Numbered from the stretch's first letter, positions 1 to 7,891 are shown. The stretch: DNA of 32,121 nt from an archaeon 13_1_40CM_2_52_13 (GCA_001919285.1 MNHO01000015.1:1-32121), one strand, 5' to 3'. Notes: generated by a model from the sequence alone, not told the origin. Numbers and translations are program-made.

Positions 1-14
1 TTCTGGCACCCCAG

Positions 15-1040
15 TTGACACTGGACGTCTCCGATCCAACCGAGGTCGTAGACGGCTTCCGAAACAAGTCAATTCTTGTCATTGGGGACCTTATTGTCGA
101 CCGATACGTTCACTCTCAAGGTCGAAAGCTCTCTCGTGAAGCCCCTGTTCCGGTGGCTGACTTCATCTCAGAGGAGCTTCTTCTGGGAGGAGCTGCCAAC
201 CTTACCAACAATCTCGCCGCCCTAGGCGCGAAGGTTAAGGTGCTCGGGGTCGTTGGAAAGGACGAGGCGGGGCGCTGGATTGAAGAGGAGCTTCGCCGAA
301 AGGGAGTAGACGTCTCGGGTGTTGTGGTTAACGATAGGCCTACCAGCCTAAAAACGAGGTTTATCCTAAACCATCGACAATACCTTCGAATCGACAAAGA
401 ATACCGGTCCGACGTGGAGTCTCACATTACGAGGCAGTTTCTCGAACCCCTGAAAGAGCTCGTGAGCGGGGCTGACAGTGTCGTATTCTCTGACTATGAC
501 AAGGGCGTGATAACGCCCGACTTGATAAGCAACGTCGTAGAGGAATGCCGAGTACAGAACAAGAAGGTTCTCGCTCAGCCAAAAGTACGCCATTATCTGG
601 ACTACATTGGCGTCAGCATGGTCAAGTCCAATGCACGCGAGGGTAGCATTGCCACAGGCGTCTCAATGGTGAATGATACTTCGCTCCGGAATATGGGGCA
701 CAATCTGATGACCCGGCTCGAATGCGAGAGTCTGCTCCTGACCCGGAGTGAGCATGGGATGATTCTCTTCGAGAAGAAGAACATCACCAGCTTCCCAGCA
801 TTCAAAGGCCCGAAGCCAGGATTCAACGCCGTGGGTGTACGAGACTGCCAGACCGCGGTTCTCGCAATGTCCATGGCTGCTGGAGCTTCTGTCAGGGAAG
901 CTGTTCTCCTCGCTGGTCTGGCCGCGGCCCAGCAGGCAGACAAGATCGGTACGGTTGTAGTGGATCTGAACGATCTTCGATCTCAAGCTAGCACAACCCT
1001 AGAGCTTGCAGAGCATGTAGTTCAGGTCCCGGTCTACTAG
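15..1040 (+). CDS. HldE/RfaE-like PfkB-family sugar kinase, possibly inactive
   Basis: This is a ribokinase-fold protein closest to the kinase half of HldE (heptose-7-phosphate kinase). Family signatures are GGAANLTNNLAALGA in the N-terminal third, LKTRFI...QYLRID near residues 111-127, and SDYDKGVITP around 159-168. The second PfkB signature is degraded. The usual GAGD anion hole reads GVRD, with the base D277 kept but Arg in place of the key Gly. The normal DPKG segment reads AQPKV. The protein may therefore bind rather than phosphorylate a sugar, or act on something else. I used TTG at 15, but the frame is open to the window edge, so the true start may lie further upstream. It ends 2 bp before the transketolase gene and is probably cotranscribed with it. 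The family is clear; the function is not. Confidence 0.75.
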   Translation: MTLDVSDPTEVVDGFRNKSILVIGDLIVDRYVHSQGRKLSREAPVPVADFISEELLLGGAANLTNNLAALGAKVKVLGVVGKDEAGRWIEEELRRKGVDVSGVVVNDRPTSLKTRFILNHRQYLRIDKEYRSDVESHITRQFLEPLKELVSGADSVVFSDYDKGVITPDLISNVVEECRVQNKKVLAQPKVRHYLDYIGVSMVKSNAREGSIATGVSMVNDTSLRNMGHNLMTRLECESLLLTRSEHGMILFEKKNITSFPAFKGPKPGFNAVGVRDCQTAVLAMSMAAGASVREAVLLAGLAAAQQADKIGTVVVDLNDLRSQASTTLELAEHVVQVPVY

Positions 1041-1042
1041 TA

Positions 1043-1870
1043 ATGGAACAGACGCAGATCCCTTTCGGTATGCTCCTGCAGAAAGCAGTCAAGATCAGAA
1101 CACACATTTTAGAAATGCTTGCGGAGGCCAAATCGGGCCATCCCGGAGGAAGCCTCTCAGCCGTCGAGATCCTAGTCTCACTCTACTTCTATAAAATGCG
1201 CCACGATCCCAAGCGGCCAGCGTGGCCTGACCGAGACAGGTTTGTCCTCTCCAAAGGCCACGCTGCTCCTGTCCTGTTCGCTACGCTCGCAGAGGCAGGC
1301 TACATTCCAGTAAGCGAGCTGAAGACATTGCGGAAGCTGAATAGCAGATTACAGGGGCATCCGGACCACCGGGTACCCGGAGTCGAGTTCCCAGGAGGCT
1401 CTCTAGGAATAGGATTGTCAGCTGCGATAGGCATGGCACTCGCAGGGAAGATCGACAAGAAAGACTATCGGGTCTACGCCTTGTTGGGAGATGGGGAGCT
1501 GGACGAGGGCGAGACGTGGGAGGCGGCCATGGCAGCCCCGAAATTCAAACTGGGTAATCTTACGGCCATCATCGATCGAAATGGGATACAACAGGATGGT
1601 CTAACCGAACAGATCATGCCGATGGAGCCTCTGGCCTACAAGTGGAAAGCCTTCAACTGGCACGTTCTAGAGGTTGATGGGTTCGATCTTCGTCAGGTAA
1701 TCGAAGCCCTGGAAAAAGCTGAGAACATGCGGAACAGGCCTACCGTCATCATAGCACACACGGTAAAGGGCAAGGGAGTCTCTTTCATGGAGTGGGATCC
1801 CGCCTATCATGGTAAAGCACCAGACAAGGACACAGTGAAGAAGCTCGTCGAGTCAATGAGGCAACAATGA
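1043..1870 (+). CDS. Transketolase, N-terminal (TPP-binding) subunit
   Basis: This 275-residue protein covers the TPP pyrophosphate-binding half of transketolase. Archaea commonly split the enzyme into two chains. Visible motifs are SGHPGGSLSAVEIL near the N terminus, DRFVLSKGHAAPVLFA, and the TPP/Mg motif beginning GDGELDEGETWEA and closing with the Asn of IIDRNGIQQDG. With the next gene it should transfer two-carbon ketol units between pentose, tetrose and hexose phosphates in the cytoplasm. The ATG lies 2 bp after the stop of the PfkB gene, and the C-terminal subunit follows after 37 bp, so one operon is likely. A DXS-like or acetoin-type TPP enzyme is the alternative, but the transaldolase neighbour favours transketolase. 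Confidence 0.93.
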   Translation: MEQTQIPFGMLLQKAVKIRTHILEMLAEAKSGHPGGSLSAVEILVSLYFYKMRHDPKRPAWPDRDRFVLSKGHAAPVLFATLAEAGYIPVSELKTLRKLNSRLQGHPDHRVPGVEFPGGSLGIGLSAAIGMALAGKIDKKDYRVYALLGDGELDEGETWEAAMAAPKFKLGNLTAIIDRNGIQQDGLTEQIMPMEPLAYKWKAFNWHVLEVDGFDLRQVIEALEKAENMRNRPTVIIAHTVKGKGVSFMEWDPAYHGKAPDKDTVKKLVESMRQQ

Positions 1871-1907
1871 CGACGGAGAAATTCTCCCATGGTTCAATAG
1901 TCAAGGG

Positions 1908-2861
1908 ATGTTTGGGCTGATGCTGGTCCAGATGAGTTCGATGCGGGATGCACTAGCTGAGGCCCTCCTCGAGCTCGGATCAAAAGACCCGAAGTTAGTC
2001 GTACTAGGCGCCGACACTTCGGTCTCCATAAAGACCAGCCTCTTTGCCGATCGATTCCCTGACAGATTCTTCAACGTCGGAATCGCCGAGGCCAATATGA
2101 TCGGAATCGCTGCAGGGCTCGCGCTGGCGGGAAAGATACCATACGTCAGCACGTACTCCGCCTTCGTCCCGGGGAAATGTCTGGACCAGATCCGGAACGC
2201 AGTCGCCTATCCCAACCTTGACGTCAAGATAGTCTCCTCCCATGGAGGCGTTAGCGTGGGGCCTGACGGTGCCTCCCACCAGACCGTCGAGGATGTTGCC
2301 GCGATGAGGGCGATCCCACACTTGCGAGTCGTCATACCCGCTGACGCTCCCGCGACAAGGGTCTTGATAGAGGAATCCTGGAAGACTCCTGGGCCCTTCT
2401 ACATTCGTCTTAGTCGACCCAGCGTGCCTGAAGTCTACTCCTCGCGCCCCGACCTGAAGGTGGGGCAAGTCAAGGTCTTGAGGGAGGGGACTGACTTGGC
2501 GATCATCGCCTGCGGCGTAATGGTCAGCGAGGCGTTGGAGGCTGGCGAGTCCCTGGCCAAGGAAAAAATCTCAGCGGAGATCATAGACTCACACACTCTC
2601 AAGCCTCTAGACGCGGACACCATTGTCAGTGTCGCTAGAAAGACTGGAGGAATCGTCACTGCTGAAGAGCAGAACATTATTGGCGGACTCGGGAGCGCTG
2701 TTGCAGAAGTCGTCTCCAGCTCATATCCAGTCCCGATCTCGATGGTCGGCGTTAGAGACACTTTCGGAGAGTCCGGCGAATACAAGGAACTGATGGCAAA
2801 GTACGGTCTTACTTCGAAAGATATTGTTAGAGCCGCAAAGAAACTGGTCGCGTCTAGGTGA
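1908..2861 (+). CDS. Transketolase, C-terminal (pyrimidine-binding) subunit
   Basis: This is the partner chain of the preceding gene, about 317 residues. It carries the transketolase pyrimidine-binding domain, with the catalytic-Glu segment FNVGIAEANMIGIAAGLALAG and the SHGGVSVGPDGASHQ loop. The C-terminal transketolase domain contains GGIVTAEEQNIIGGLGSAVAEV. The E1-alpha/beta-like heterodimer with the N-terminal subunit should form the active site at the interface. ATG 1908 gives the longest form. Family alignment from memory makes ATG 1932 or 1941 (the MSSMRDAL region) more likely. The transaldolase begins 8 bp after the stop, which supports a transketolase-transaldolase operon for ribose-5-phosphate supply without an oxidative pentose-phosphate branch. 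Confidence 0.92.
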   Translation: MFGLMLVQMSSMRDALAEALLELGSKDPKLVVLGADTSVSIKTSLFADRFPDRFFNVGIAEANMIGIAAGLALAGKIPYVSTYSAFVPGKCLDQIRNAVAYPNLDVKIVSSHGGVSVGPDGASHQTVEDVAAMRAIPHLRVVIPADAPATRVLIEESWKTPGPFYIRLSRPSVPEVYSSRPDLKVGQVKVLREGTDLAIIACGVMVSEALEAGESLAKEKISAEIIDSHTLKPLDADTIVSVARKTGGIVTAEEQNIIGGLGSAVAEVVSSSYPVPISMVGVRDTFGESGEYKELMAKYGLTSKDIVRAAKKLVASR

Positions 2862-2868
2862 TTTTTGA

Positions 2869-3570
2869 TTGAAGATCTTCCTCGACACAGCCAACATACC
2901 GTCCATCAAGACCTTCGTCGACATGGGGGTCCTGGATGGGATAACCACCAACCCGACCCTCATCGCAAAGGAGAACAGGGAATTCGTCGAGCTTGTAACA
3001 GATATTCTGAGACTCGTTCAAGGACCCGTGAACCTCGAAGTTGTGAGTCAGGAGTCTGAGGGAATGGTCATGGAAGGGCATGATCTTGCTGCGCTGGGAC
3101 CTAGCGTCGTTGTCAAGTGTCCGATGACCGGGGAAGGGCTCAAGGCCGTCAGGAGGCTTCACAAGGATGGCATCAAGACGAACGTAACTCTAGTCTTCTC
3201 TCCCAACCAGGCTCTTCTGGCAGCGAAGGCTGGCGCGGACTATGTCAGTCCCTTCATAGGTCGGCTTGACGACGCCGGTCATGAGGGTATGAAGATTATC
3301 GATGAGATCTTGCAGATCTACCGGAACTACAATATTGATACTCAGGTCCTAGTGGCGAGCATTCGTCACCCGGTACACGTTGTAGAGGCAGCGAAGCTGG
3401 GCGCTCATGTGGCTACCATGCCGCCCGACGTCTTGGACAAGATGGTAAAACATCCCTTAACCGATATTGGGCTGAAACGGTTCCTGGACGATTGGCAGAA
3501 GGCCGGTCTCAAGCTCCCGGAAGGAAGATCGACTGCTCCAAAAGCGAAGCCCATGGTGCAACGTGCCTAA
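2869..3570 (+). CDS. TalC/MipB-type transaldolase (fructose-6-phosphate aldolase family)
   Basis: This small, 233-residue class I aldolase moves a dihydroxyacetone unit between sugar phosphates. MKIFLDTANI, GITTNPTL and the Schiff-base lysine K83 in VVKCP mark the FSA/TalC family. At the position where E. coli fructose-6-phosphate aldolase has Tyr131 (APY), this protein has F129 (SPF), as transaldolases do, so transaldolase activity is the better guess. About 15-20 residues after the catalytic domain form a Lys/Pro-rich tail absent from minimal family members. The TTG start is fixed by the conserved N terminus. It follows the transketolase C subunit by 8 bp. A non-coding gap of about 120 bp separates it from pyrG, and I see no clear element in that gap. 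Confidence 0.9.
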   Translation: MKIFLDTANIPSIKTFVDMGVLDGITTNPTLIAKENREFVELVTDILRLVQGPVNLEVVSQESEGMVMEGHDLAALGPSVVVKCPMTGEGLKAVRRLHKDGIKTNVTLVFSPNQALLAAKAGADYVSPFIGRLDDAGHEGMKIIDEILQIYRNYNIDTQVLVASIRHPVHVVEAAKLGAHVATMPPDVLDKMVKHPLTDIGLKRFLDDWQKAGLKLPEGRSTAPKAKPMVQRA

Positions 3571-3691
3571 GGATTCTGTCCAAGCCCTGGGCCTATCATC
3601 CTCATCTCGGCTCAAAAGTCGTTTCATGGTCGGCGGTGCTCTTTCGCCGTCAGTCTTTTGAACAGGTGATTATTCCTCTCTCTGTTACCCT

Positions 3692-5332
3692 TTGGCGAAG
3701 TACATATTCGTCACCGGCGGAGTAATGTCCGGAATAGGAAAGGGAGTCATCGCAGCTTCTATCGGCGAGATTCTACAAGTCCGAGGACTAAAGGTCACAG
3801 CCGCAAAAGTTGACCCCTACCTCAACTATGATGCTGGAACGATGAACCCGTACATCCACGGAGAAGTCTTCGTAACGGAAGATGGCGGGGAGACTGACAT
3901 GGACATCGGAACATATGAAAGATTTCTAGACATCAACGTTCCGAAGAGCCATAACATTACCACCGGACAGATCTATTCTTCAGTCATCGAAAGAGAGAGA
4001 AGGGGAGACTTCCTAGGAAAATGTGTCCAGATAATCCCACACATTACTGACGAGATCAAGGATCGTCTTCGGAGCATCGCGGGTGAGGGTGCTGAGGTTG
4101 TGATCGTAGAGATAGGCGGTACTGTTGGCGACATTGAATCTCTCCCGTATCTTGAGGCGGCGCGGCAGTTCCGGTTCGACGAGGGAATCGGGAACGTTAT
4201 GAATGTTCACGTCACCCTTGTCCCGATGCTGGATGTTGTGGGTGAACAGAAGACTAAGCCGACACAGCACAGCGTTCAAGAGCTTAGGCGCATAGGCGTC
4301 CAGCCTGATGTTATTGTGGCGCGTAGCAAGGTGCCTCTGAGGCCCGAGCCCCGAAAGAAGATCGCGCTCTTCTGCAACGTCGAAGAATCCGCGGTCTTCA
4401 CCTCCCAGGACATCGCGAGCATATACGAATCACCGCTTCTCTTGGACGAGCAGGGGCTGGGCGGCTGCTTGGTCAGTAGGCTCCAGTTGTCAAGCAGGGA
4501 GCCTGAATGGAGCTCTTGGAAGAAGATGATCAAGACCCATCTTGGACCCGAAAACCAGGTCACGATCGCGGTCTGTGGAAAATACGCTGAATTAGCCGAC
4601 TGCTACGTGAGCGTCAACGAAGCGCTTCGTGACGCAGGTGCGACTCTAAATGCGAAAGTCGATTTGGAATTTATCGAGACTGACGATTTCGAGAAGGACC
4701 CGTCAAGGGTCCGAGTATTGTCCGGGTTCGACGGACTCTTGGTGCCAGGAGGGTTTGGGTCGAGAGGCTCGGAGGGAAAGATCAAAGCAATAGAATACGC
4801 GCGAACTCACAACATCCCATTCCTAGGAATCTGCTTCGGATTCCAACTAGCAGTCGTCGAATATGCCCGGAGCTTGGGAATGATGGATGCGGCTAGCTCA
4901 GAGCTAAGCACGAACTCGAAAAATTACGTTATTGACCTGATGCCGGAGCAGAATACTGTATTGGAGAAGGGCGGGACCATGAGGCTGGGAGCACATGAAA
5001 TCTTCATTGACGCGGGAAGTATCGCATACTCGCTGTATCAGAAGTCGAGAGCTTGGGAGAGGCATAGGCACCGTTACGAGGTCAACCCTAAGTACATTCC
5101 ACAACTCACTTCGAAAGGATTAAGATTCTCAGGAAAGAGCGACTCCAACCGGAGAATGGAGATACTAGAACTGCCCAGCAACATGTTCCATTTCGCTACC
5201 CAGTTCCACGCAGAATTCAAGTCACGACCGGGACGACCGTCGCCACCCTACACAGGGTTAGTGCAGGCTGGACTCAATTCGAAAAGTCGACAATTGAAGA
5301 CCCACGCAGTTCTCGCGAACGCCAGGAAATAG
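3692..5332 (+). CDS. pyrG: CTP synthase (glutamine-hydrolysing)
   Basis: PyrG converts UTP, ATP and glutamine to CTP in the last step of pyrimidine nucleotide synthesis. The synthetase domain opens with MAKYIFVTGGVMSGIGKG (P-loop) and continues through the GEVFVTEDGGETDMDIGTYERF segment to about residue 265. The class I glutaminase domain follows. Its nucleophile is C381 in GICFG, and its His/Glu pair is H506/E508 in QFHAEF, where most homologues have HPE. The 546-residue length is normal. The start is TTG, fixed by the conserved N terminus. The ECF-type membrane gene begins 7 bp after the stop. pyrC lies about 8 kb away, so pyrimidine genes are not clustered here. Confidence 0.97.
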   Translation: MAKYIFVTGGVMSGIGKGVIAASIGEILQVRGLKVTAAKVDPYLNYDAGTMNPYIHGEVFVTEDGGETDMDIGTYERFLDINVPKSHNITTGQIYSSVIERERRGDFLGKCVQIIPHITDEIKDRLRSIAGEGAEVVIVEIGGTVGDIESLPYLEAARQFRFDEGIGNVMNVHVTLVPMLDVVGEQKTKPTQHSVQELRRIGVQPDVIVARSKVPLRPEPRKKIALFCNVEESAVFTSQDIASIYESPLLLDEQGLGGCLVSRLQLSSREPEWSSWKKMIKTHLGPENQVTIAVCGKYAELADCYVSVNEALRDAGATLNAKVDLEFIETDDFEKDPSRVRVLSGFDGLLVPGGFGSRGSEGKIKAIEYARTHNIPFLGICFGFQLAVVEYARSLGMMDAASSELSTNSKNYVIDLMPEQNTVLEKGGTMRLGAHEIFIDAGSIAYSLYQKSRAWERHRHRYEVNPKYIPQLTSKGLRFSGKSDSNRRMEILELPSNMFHFATQFHAEFKSRPGRPSPPYTGLVQAGLNSKSRQLKTHAVLANARK

Positions 5333-5338
5333 GCAGCG

Positions 5339-5917
5339 TTGTCAACGTCCAATCTAGATAGTGGTACGAGGGCTCCGAAAGGAAGGCATACACCGGTCCT
5401 AACCATTTCTATGATGGCAATGTTTACCGCCCTTGTCTTCGTGATCACACAATTTGCTTGGGTTCCCATCTCGGTCGTTCCAGGTCAAAGATTTGATGCT
5501 GGTGACATAATCATCTTCATCGCGGCTTGGACTTTTGGCCCTTTGGTGGGGGGTTTTGCAGGTGGAGTAGGCTCTTCGCTTTCAGACGCATTGGTTGGAG
5601 GTGCTCCCTATTGGCCTTTCACTCTAGTGATCAAAGGTCTTGAAGGGACAATAGCGGGGTTGGTCTATCAGCGCACTTCTGGGTCGCGTCTGAAGCTTTC
5701 ATGGCTACTGGCAAGTTTGATCATGGTCGGCGGATATTTCATCACAAACGCCGAATTCATCGGTCTGATCGTCGGCGCGAATTCCACACTGAACCCAGGG
5801 TTGATTGGCGGCCTTGTGGAAGTTCCCTTCGATATTGTTCAGGTTGCAGCGGGTGGTATTATTGCCCGACCCGTGTCTCTGTATCTGAAAAGGGCGCTTT
5901 CCTCAACCCTGTTTTGA
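5339..5917 (+). CDS. ECF-transporter substrate-binding (S) component-like membrane protein
   Basis: This is a 192-residue integral membrane protein with about five or six hydrophobic segments after a polar N-terminal stretch of about 20 residues. The segment FDAGDIIIFIAAWTFGPLVG, followed by GGVGSSLSDALVGGAPYWPFTLVIKGLEG, matches the ECF S-component family that includes riboflavin-type transporters (Pfam ECF-ribofla_trS, from memory). It should bind a vitamin or similar micronutrient and work with an EcfA/EcfT energising module, none of which is in this window. The substrate cannot be read from sequence. The TTG start is 7 bp after the pyrG stop, so cotranscription is likely. Confidence 0.75.
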   Translation: MSTSNLDSGTRAPKGRHTPVLTISMMAMFTALVFVITQFAWVPISVVPGQRFDAGDIIIFIAAWTFGPLVGGFAGGVGSSLSDALVGGAPYWPFTLVIKGLEGTIAGLVYQRTSGSRLKLSWLLASLIMVGGYFITNAEFIGLIVGANSTLNPGLIGGLVEVPFDIVQVAAGGIIARPVSLYLKRALSSTLF

Positions 5918-5948
5918 CCTGACGGCTCGCAGGGCAGCTGAGACTCGG

Positions 5949-6188
5949 CTAGGTTGTTGGCTGGCTCACGCAGATGTAGAGTACGTTGCTGCCTCTAACT
6001 ATCAGGCTTCCATAGTTCGTGGCCGGGTCTCCGCCACGATACTCTCTCGCTCCATCGAGGATGATGTTCATGTGGCTGTCGCAGTCGATCATCTTGCCCC
6101 GGTATTCCGTATCGTTCTTCAGCTTCACTGCAACGTCGCCGTTCATCTTGCGGATGAGAAGGTTCAGTGGCTTTCTCGATGGTTCCAA
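5949..6188 (-). CDS. Archaeal LSm (Sm-like) RNA-binding protein
   Basis: This 79-residue protein is a complete Sm fold. The Sm1 motif spans NGDVAVKLKNDTEYRGKMIDCDSHMNIIL, and Sm2 is GSLIVRGSNVLYI. Archaeal Sm proteins form heptameric rings that bind U-rich RNA. The start is TTG, which leaves only seven residues before the Sm core, as expected for the family. A TATA-like element (gtttttatgg, minus strand) sits about 37 nt upstream, so a short leader and an independent promoter are likely. A 44-residue putative zinc protein is encoded just upstream on the same strand. Archaeal lsm genes are often followed by the L37e gene; here the end faces the ECF gene instead. Confidence 0.95.
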   Translation of the reverse strand: MEPSRKPLNLLIRKMNGDVAVKLKNDTEYRGKMIDCDSHMNIILDGAREYRGGDPATNYGSLIVRGSNVLYICVSQPTT

Positions 6189-6220
6189 GTAGCAGCCTTA
6201 TCGCGGCTGTTCGGCTGAGA

Positions 6221-6230
6221 CCATAAAAAC
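6221..6230 (-). promoter_or_regulatory. TATA box for the LSm gene
   Basis: On the minus strand this reads gtttttatgg, with its centre about 27 nt before a predicted transcription start near 6199. That gives a leader of about 11 nt before the TTG start at 6188. Placement and sequence fit archaeal core promoters. There was no experimental or motif-score check. Confidence 0.5.
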
Positions 6231-6274
6231 TCTTTGTCAGACCACGGGGTTCGGATCTTGGACTCTCAGTCTCG

Positions 6275-6409
6275 TTAGCTCTCTGAGTCTTCTCTCGCCA
6301 GCATCTTCTGGTTGTGCTGTTCCTTCCTGAAATCGGTTTTCAGCTTTCCGCATCTTATGCATCGAGCCATCTGTCCTCTTCCGCGCCATTGGTGAGAGCA
6401 TCCTGGCAT
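6275..6409 (-). CDS. Putative 44-residue zinc-binding protein
   Basis: Reading from ATG at 6409 gives a basic 44-residue protein with C4, H6, C17 and C20 arranged as CxH...CxxC, a plausible single zinc site. It starts MPGCSHQWRGRGQMARCIRC and ends with a charged helix-like tail. I do not recognise the family. A TATA-like sequence (ctttaag) centred about 35 nt upstream would give a near-leaderless transcript, which supports a real gene. It lies 86 bp upstream of the LSm gene on the same strand. A competing frame starting 6 nt away within the region (MARKRTDG..., about 50 codons) lacks any recognisable pattern. The call is tentative because of its size. Confidence 0.5.
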   Translation of the reverse strand: MPGCSHQWRGRGQMARCIRCGKLKTDFRKEQHNQKMLAREDSES

Positions 6410-6440
6410 TCTTGTCAAAGCTAGAGGGGCGGGTCTAGTT

Positions 6441-6447
6441 CTTAAAG
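6441..6447 (-). promoter_or_regulatory. TATA-like element for the small zinc protein
   Basis: The minus strand reads ctttaag here within ggactttaagaac, 32-38 nt before the ATG at 6409. This would put transcription initiation within about 10 nt of the start codon. It is a weak match judged by eye. Confidence 0.35.
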
Positions 6448-6475
6448 TCCACGAAGCCAGACCCGGTTTCAGCAG

Positions 6476-7012
6476 TCATTCTAGACAGCTGGCTAGACGG
6501 AGAAAATAGAGGGTCTCCCGGTCAGAAATGGTCGTTGATCGCGCGGGTTTCGGCAGAGATTCAGGATTTGGCAGTCCGGGCTGCTGGAAGAGAGTAAACG
6601 CTAGTAGCGAGTCTTCGCGGCTAATTCTCTTAAGATCAGCGATGAAACCTGAAAGATTCGACCCTGCCTTCGCAGTGGAGATAGAGACTATGCAGTCTGA
6701 TGAAGAGTTCTTCAGCGGCAGCGAGGATGAGCTTGCTAACACGTAGTCGGTATTAGCGGTCTTTCTCTTCCTCGCGATTCGCAGCATCTTTGCAGACAAG
6801 TCGATGCCTATCGCATAATCGTACATCTCGCTCGCCTTTTCGAGGAAGGTGCCGGTTCCGCACCCAAGGTCGATGAGAACTCGGAAGTGTCTATTTCCAA
6901 GGAATCCTAGGACTGTTTCGTATTTGCGGGATTGTTCTTCGCCGTAGAGTTCCTCGTATGAGCCGGAGAGTGTGTTGTACCATTCTGCGACTTGTCTGTC
7001 GTCCTTTTCCAA
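6476..7012 (-). CDS. Class I SAM-dependent methyltransferase
   Basis: This 178-residue Rossmann-fold methyltransferase resembles the UbiE/Methyltransf_11 group. Motif I is LIDLGCGTGTFLEKA, the acidic ribose-binding position is in YAIGIDLSAKML, and a post-I motif lies at TDYVLASSSSLPL before the strand DCIVSISTA. The N terminus, WYNTLSGSYEELYGEEQSRKY, is typical of this group. The C terminus is short: it lacks the long final beta hairpin of many relatives, so substrate recognition is minimal or altered. The start is TTG. It is divergent from nucS with about 50 bp between starts. The substrate is unknown. Confidence 0.8.
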   Translation of the reverse strand: MEKDDRQVAEWYNTLSGSYEELYGEEQSRKYETVLGFLGNRHFRVLIDLGCGTGTFLEKASEMYDYAIGIDLSAKMLRIARKRKTANTDYVLASSSSLPLKNSSSDCIVSISTAKAGSNLSGFIADLKRISREDSLLAFTLFQQPGLPNPESLPKPARSTTISDRETLYFLRLASCLE

Positions 7013-7020
7013 ATCATGCT

Positions 7021-7029
7021 GATATATTG
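7021..7029 (+). promoter_or_regulatory. TATA box, probably for nucS
   Basis: The sequence gatatattg lies about 40 nt before the GTG of nucS, predicting initiation near 7050 and a 15-nt leader. It also reads as a TATA on the minus strand, but there it would place initiation inside the methyltransferase frame, so I assign it to the plus strand. Confidence 0.45.
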
Positions 7030-7064
7030 CGGATGGAGAGTTGAATCTTTCTGGCGTGACCTGA

Positions 7065-7862
7065 GTGCCGGTCTTGGTCTCTCCTAAGCTAGATGAGGCT
7101 CGTTCGGAGCTAGTGAAGGCTCTCGAAGCTAGGATGATGGTGGCAATGGTTGCGAACTGTACTGTCAGCTATTCTGGCCGGACAGGCAGCGACATGGGGG
7201 AGGGTGAGCGGCTCGTTATTTTGAAGGGTGATGGTTGCGTGCTGGTCCACAGAGGCAGGGACTACCAGCCCGTTAACTGGCAGCCATCCGGGTGCGTGTT
7301 TCAGACCCGAATCGAGAGGGGGCGTCTGGTCGTAAAGGCTGTTCGTCCGAGTCCCTTGGAGACACTGACTATCGAAATGGACAGGATTGAGTTTCTGAGC
7401 GCGTTCCGTTTGAGGGACGATGCCCAGTTTATCCTCCACTCAAGCGAGGAGGAAATGCAGAAGGCCATACTCGCCGAACCAGATCTGATCGAGCAAGGGC
7501 TTCGAGTGATAGATTTCGAGAAGAAAGTTGCGCCCGGATTCGTCGACGTTTACGGAATCGACTCTCAGGGAAATACAGTGGTTATTGAGATCAAGAAGGG
7601 TCCGGCTGGAGCGGCTGCAGTTAAGCAACTTGTCGAATATCTGAAGTACCTTTCACCGACAGAGGGCAAGAAGCTTCGACCCATCATAGTCGCACCGTCT
7701 CTTGCCAAGGGCGTTCTACCGACGGTAGAGAAGATGAAGATCGAGTTCAAACCGCTGACCCTACAGAAGAGCCTGGAAACGTTGCAGAAACGCGTGAAGT
7801 CCGACCAGAAGGCATTGAAGGGATGGCTCGGAGAAATACCCGAAACGTCTAATCCTCAATAG
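7065..7862 (+). CDS. nucS: NucS/EndoMS mismatch-specific endonuclease
   Basis: NucS (DUF91) cuts DNA at mismatches and branched structures, replacing MutS/MutL repair in many archaea. The N-terminal beta domain shows GEGERLVILKGDGCVLVHRG and VNWQPSG. The RecB-like nuclease core has D161 in GFVDVYG, then E175-x-K177 in VVIEIKKG, followed by the AAVKQLVEYLKYL helix. The family C-terminal tail binds PCNA; here QKALKGWL at residues 248-255 fits a PIP box (Qxx[L]xx[aromatic][hydrophobic]). Start GTG gives 265 residues, a normal length. It is monocistronic, divergent from a methyltransferase and convergent with the membrane operon after 29 bp. Confidence 0.95.
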   Translation: MPVLVSPKLDEARSELVKALEARMMVAMVANCTVSYSGRTGSDMGEGERLVILKGDGCVLVHRGRDYQPVNWQPSGCVFQTRIERGRLVVKAVRPSPLETLTIEMDRIEFLSAFRLRDDAQFILHSSEEEMQKAILAEPDLIEQGLRVIDFEKKVAPGFVDVYGIDSQGNTVVIEIKKGPAGAAAVKQLVEYLKYLSPTEGKKLRPIIVAPSLAKGVLPTVEKMKIEFKPLTLQKSLETLQKRVKSDQKALKGWLGEIPETSNPQ

Positions 7863-7891
7863 ATGCCTTTTCACACTGGGCGCAGATCTCT

